Shown here: positions 59,322-64,000 of the stretch, one piece after another
How the letters are laid out: each line of letters opens with the position of its first letter
How positions within the stretch are numbered: position 1 is the first letter of the stretch
Source: Epichloe hybrida
Lineage: Eukaryota > Ascomycota > Sordariomycetes > Hypocreales > Clavicipitaceae
Assembly (NCBI GenBank): GCA_019022495.1
Contig: JAFEKR010000013.1
Span: 248,001 to 312,000, forward strand
Direction of reading: 5' to 3'
DNA: 64,000 nucleotides
The notes under the pieces: generated by a model
What the model was told of the DNA's origin: nothing
Databases searched by the model: none
Seen by the model: only the letters and a program-made list of their open reading frames with translations
Program-made: the position numbers and the translations under genes

Positions 59322-60734
59322 ATGTCGTCGCGTCATTCAGCGGCGCGGCCGAATCGAGCCGGCGAGAATTTTGCCCGGACTCACCACAACGAGACCGACA
59401 ATGACGGCTCTCATGCCAAGTTTGACGTTCGCAATCCTTCTATTCTGGCGCCAGACTCGAGGGAAGACGACGCCATTTTAGACGCAGACGTAATTGGTGG
59501 CAAAAGTTCGACCAAGCGTGGCGCGGTCAACTTGGATGGCTACGACAGCGATTCGGACAATGAGACATTCAACGTCAAGGCGGCGAGCCGGAAAAAGGGC
59601 AAAGTGGACATTAATGAGCAACTCGACAACTACGATTCTACTGGAGCAGCTGCAGCTCCAGTGACTGGCGCTCCTGGTGCGGAAGATGATGATGACGACG
59701 ATGACATGTTTGCGGTGAGCGGTGATGCTGATCAACCCAGGGACGAAGAAGAGGAGTTTGACGATGCCGGTTTCGACAAGTCTGGAAAGAAGAAGAAGGG
59801 CGTTCGATTTCTCGATGCTACACAGATCATGGGCCAAGATCATGGCAGCAGAAGCGGCGGCCACATACGGCTTGATGAAGAGGAGAGCGATGACGACGAA
59901 GCAGAAGCTCAAATGGCAGCCGAAGAAGAAGGGTTAGATGACGAGGTGGGCGCTGGCGGGCGCAAACGAAATGCACCCAAAGTGGAAGCCTTCAACTTGA
60001 AGGCCGAGATGGAGGAGGGACAGTTTGACCAATCCGGCAACTACGTTCGCAAAGCAGGCGATCCAGACGCTGTCCACGACCACTGGCTGGACGGTGTGAG
60101 CAAGAAGGACATGAAGAGGGCGGCCGAGGCGCACGAGAAGCGCACAGTGGAAGCGCGCAAGCAGCGTCTCCAAGAAGCCGACGTTCTCGCGTCCGACCTG
60201 CTCAAGACCCTCATATTGCGCTTAGAACCTTCGGAAACACCCATCGAGGCATTGGCTCGGTTGGGCAAACATCAAACCAAGACCAAGAGGATACCCAAGT
60301 GGAAACTCAAAAAGATGAACAAAGGCGGCGCAGAGCACATGGAAGTGGGCAAGGAGGCTGACGAGGATCCCGAGCAGACCCGAGTCAAAGAGTCCATCAA
60401 CGCTGTCACTGACGCGGCCGACAAATTGCTCAGTCGAGATTACGAGGATATTTACGACCAAGACCGCGAGCTGTTGATGCGGGCGTACCATCGCGAGACC
60501 GGGGAGGATTGGGTCGAACCTCAATCACGGCGAGAAGAAGACGAGCAAAGCGAGCCAGCCAACATGTGGGAGTTTCGGTGGACAGACGGTCGAGATGACG
60601 CCGCGAAGCAGGGCCCCTTTGATGCCGCTTCGATGAGAGCTTGGCAAGATGCAGGCTATTTTGGGCAAGGAGTTGAGTTCCGGAACGTGCGCGACGGCGA
60701 TGATGGATGGACGATAAGCGCGATTTTCGGCTGA
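59322..60734 (+). CDS. LIN1: LIN1 / CD2BP2-like GYF-domain protein (U5 snRNP-associated)
   Basis: The family (yeast Lin1, human CD2BP2/U5-52K) binds the U5 snRNP and proline-rich partners during pre-mRNA splicing; nuclear. Single exon, 470 residues from the ATG at 59322 (MSSRHSAARPNRAGENFART). The N-terminal half is highly acidic and Lys-rich (DDDDDDDMF, EEEEFDDAGFDKSGKKKKGVRFLD), as in homologues. A conserved centre reads EAFNLKAEMEEGQFDQSGNYVR...DHWLDGV. The C-terminal roughly 60 residues form the GYF domain: MWEFRWTD, QGPFDAASMRAWQDAGYF, ending EFRNV. The GPF...M..W...GYF signature is complete. The frame runs open upstream without a better start. Confidence 0.92.
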   Translation: MSSRHSAARPNRAGENFARTHHNETDNDGSHAKFDVRNPSILAPDSREDDAILDADVIGGKSSTKRGAVNLDGYDSDSDNETFNVKAASRKKGKVDINEQLDNYDSTGAAAAPVTGAPGAEDDDDDDDMFAVSGDADQPRDEEEEFDDAGFDKSGKKKKGVRFLDATQIMGQDHGSRSGGHIRLDEEESDDDEAEAQMAAEEEGLDDEVGAGGRKRNAPKVEAFNLKAEMEEGQFDQSGNYVRKAGDPDAVHDHWLDGVSKKDMKRAAEAHEKRTVEARKQRLQEADVLASDLLKTLILRLEPSETPIEALARLGKHQTKTKRIPKWKLKKMNKGGAEHMEVGKEADEDPEQTRVKESINAVTDAADKLLSRDYEDIYDQDRELLMRAYHRETGEDWVEPQSRREEDEQSEPANMWEFRWTDGRDDAAKQGPFDAASMRAWQDAGYFGQGVEFRNVRDGDDGWTISAIFG

Positions 60735-61956
60735 TGCCGGGGAGCTCTTGCAGCTTCAGACTAGCCTTCGCGTTGACCATTGCATCAAACTTTACACGGC
60801 TACGAAGATGTTGTTTGTGACCCCCGGCCACTTTGGCAGCTTTCCTTGATATAGCAAATGAATCGTCCGAGTCGGCATGTGCGCAAATACGAGTGGATAA
60901 ACGAGGAGTTGAAGCTTCCGATGAGCTACTGCACAAGCCTTCGGGAGCACGAGAACGGGTTCCTGATGTTTCCGACTTCGACCCCGGCCGGACGCGGCTG
61001 TGGGCGGCTCTGGGGCACCTCGCAAGCCGTGAAGCTCCGGGAAGACTTACCAAGTCGGCGAATGTGCAGCCAATCCAGATGGTCGATTCCCACAATGCAT
61101 CCGAGCCGCACCCACGCCATCAGAAGAGGCACCCCACGATTGGAGATTGAAGCCATCGTGAGAGCGGTCCACCCGCCAGAAGGCCGGTCGGAGTTGAGTT
61201 GGTGTGTCGAGCACTGTCTGGCCCCTCTTTGTGGTTTGTCCCCTCGCTCGTGCTGCAGTTCTCGTGGCTTGACTCAGCAGTGGCTCACCGCGAAGGGAGT
61301 CGGGGCATTGAGTGATTTATCATTGCCATTACCCTCACAGTGTAGTCTCACATCTATATGGTGTCATTAGGCCAGCGGTTCTACAGTGGCGGTACTTGGC
61401 GGCCGGGCGGCGAGAACCGGGTCCAGCGGGCACCATTAATGTTGATTTTCTCCTGTCCCGCCAATGGTGGTGAGTGCTCAATCAGGCGTGACTCGGAAAA
61501 GTGCTGTGAGGTCCCCGCCGGATCCGGGAAAAGACGCATCGGGCTGGGTGGAGTGGTGGGATGACGACCAGGCAGATGGAGCTTGTTAGCGCTGTTGACA
61601 TGTTCAGCGACGAATAGACGGAACTGTTGAGGGAGCTCAACTTGTCTCTTCTCCTTGGGCGTTTTCTAGGGCTGGCAGGTCGAGCATGGACCCTTATGGT
61701 GCAGCGTGATGGGTAACATGTAATCCGTATTAGCATGAGGTTGGTCAACGTGGTTGGTGTTGATTTGCCTTGTTTCGAAGCATGTCTGGGCGCAAGACTC
61801 TTCCGAAGGGGGCCGTGATAAATATAGCGATGAAGCGAATAATGTCTCAACCTTTGCCATTCCGACACGGCATGGTACGGTATTGTCGGATGTATCATGT
61901 CGAGCAGAGTCCTCGGTGACACTGGGATTGATGAGCATCGATGACGGGCCGCCCAG

Positions 61957-61992
61957 CAGGTAGGCCAGCAGGTAGGCCAGCAGGTAGGCCAG
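61957..61992. repeat. 12-bp tandem repeat, three copies
   Basis: Three consecutive copies of a 12-base unit of the form CAGGTAGGCCAG. Function unknown. Confidence 0.8.
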
Positions 61993-62227
61993 CCATTAAT
62001 TATAGAGTGTGGGATGGGGCCATGGATTAGATCCCGTACAAAAGGCTCAACGGAATCGCAGAAAGCAGTCATGTGGTAATGGCATTTGCAGTCTTGAACC
62101 TTGGTTGTCATCTTGGACCTTGGTTGTCAGAAGTGCAGACGCGCAGACGCAGACCGCAGGCTGGGCTCATTGGGTGCCACCTCTCTTCTGTTTCGCTACC
62201 CGGCAAGGAAGCAGCGCAGCACTATTT

Positions 62228-62340
62228 TTCCACCACCTTCTTTCCCTCCCCTCCCAACTTCCCCCTCCATTTTCTTCCTCTTCCTTTCTTCTTTTCTTCA
62301 TCTCTTCCTTTCTCCCTTTCATACTTGACTTGTTTGTTCT
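62228..62340 (+). promoter_or_regulatory. Pyrimidine-rich core promoter of GPD1
   Basis: About 110 bases almost only of C and T, ending about 180 bp before the start codon. Strong fungal glycolytic promoters typically have such a CT-box where transcription begins. Assignment is by position and composition. Confidence 0.55.
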
Positions 62341-62375
62341 TCAGTGAACCACCCACAACTGTTCCCACAAGACAT

Positions 62376-63867
<1,492 letters not shown>

Positions 63868-64000
63868 GTCGTTGTTACTTGAAGTAAAGGAATTACGAAA
63901 ACGTCAACTTGGGTCCGACGTTGCAATGAAGACAAAACAAAACCTCTCCACGAACCCGTCGGTCACATGAAAATAGCACGCTGTATGGGAGACTATGAAC
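63868..64000. other. 3' region of GPD1
   Basis: Untranslated trailer to the window edge; no further gene is visible. Confidence 0.6.

Overview
The window is nuclear DNA of a filamentous ascomycete, most likely a Sordariomycete of the order Hypocreales (inference from protein content; the species is not determined). Genes carry short introns with GTRNGT donors, CTAAC/CTGAC branch sites and YAG acceptors. A developmental regulator of the Medusa/Acr1/Ren1 family is present. One 18.8-kb block has been eroded to extreme A+T richness by C-to-T and G-to-A transitions at CpA, the signature of repeat-induced point mutation (RIP).

Layout. 0.2-5.1 kb: a beta-carbonic anhydrase and a Medusa-type regulator, both on the minus strand. 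5.1-17.3 kb: a gene desert of about 12 kb with no supportable coding exon but repeated copies of a TACGGAGTA element. 17.3-19.1 kb: dihydroxyacetone kinase. 19.4-38.2 kb: the RIP-degraded block, with relics of at least three Ty1/copia retrotransposons. One is full length (29632-36435, 308-bp LTRs, GTCTT target duplication) and is nested in antisense inside a relative. An inverted-repeat relic lies at the right border. 38.7-44.3 kb: a frameshifted aminoglycoside-phosphotransferase-like gene, then GET5, cofilin and HSP60. 44.8-57.4 kb: a divergent array of about ten small, fast-diverging paralogues. 57.7-63.9 kb: UFD1, a LIN1/CD2BP2-like GYF protein and glyceraldehyde-3-phosphate dehydrogenase.

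The most unusual part is the 44.8-57.4 kb array. Five genes point left and five gene or exon units point right, around a 2.5-kb gap. Each encodes a roughly 50-residue Myb-like helical module, and those with a tail have one that is basic, acidic or low in complexity (AT-hook and polyglutamine in one). In several members a phase-2 intron falls just before the last helix (QHxxxLRR). Two right-hand units (55000 and 55550) have a start codon, the N-terminal half-module and a phase-2 donor, but no second exon of their own before the constant exon at 56159. They are either decayed copies or alternative first exons sharing one 3' exon.

The conserved genes are housekeeping: CO2 hydration, triose metabolism, tail-anchored protein insertion, actin turnover, mitochondrial protein folding, ubiquitin-dependent degradation, splicing and glycolysis. 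They are not obviously linked in function, as is usual for a fungal chromosome. Exon boundaries were placed by reading splice consensus and protein continuity; no alignment or transcript data were available.
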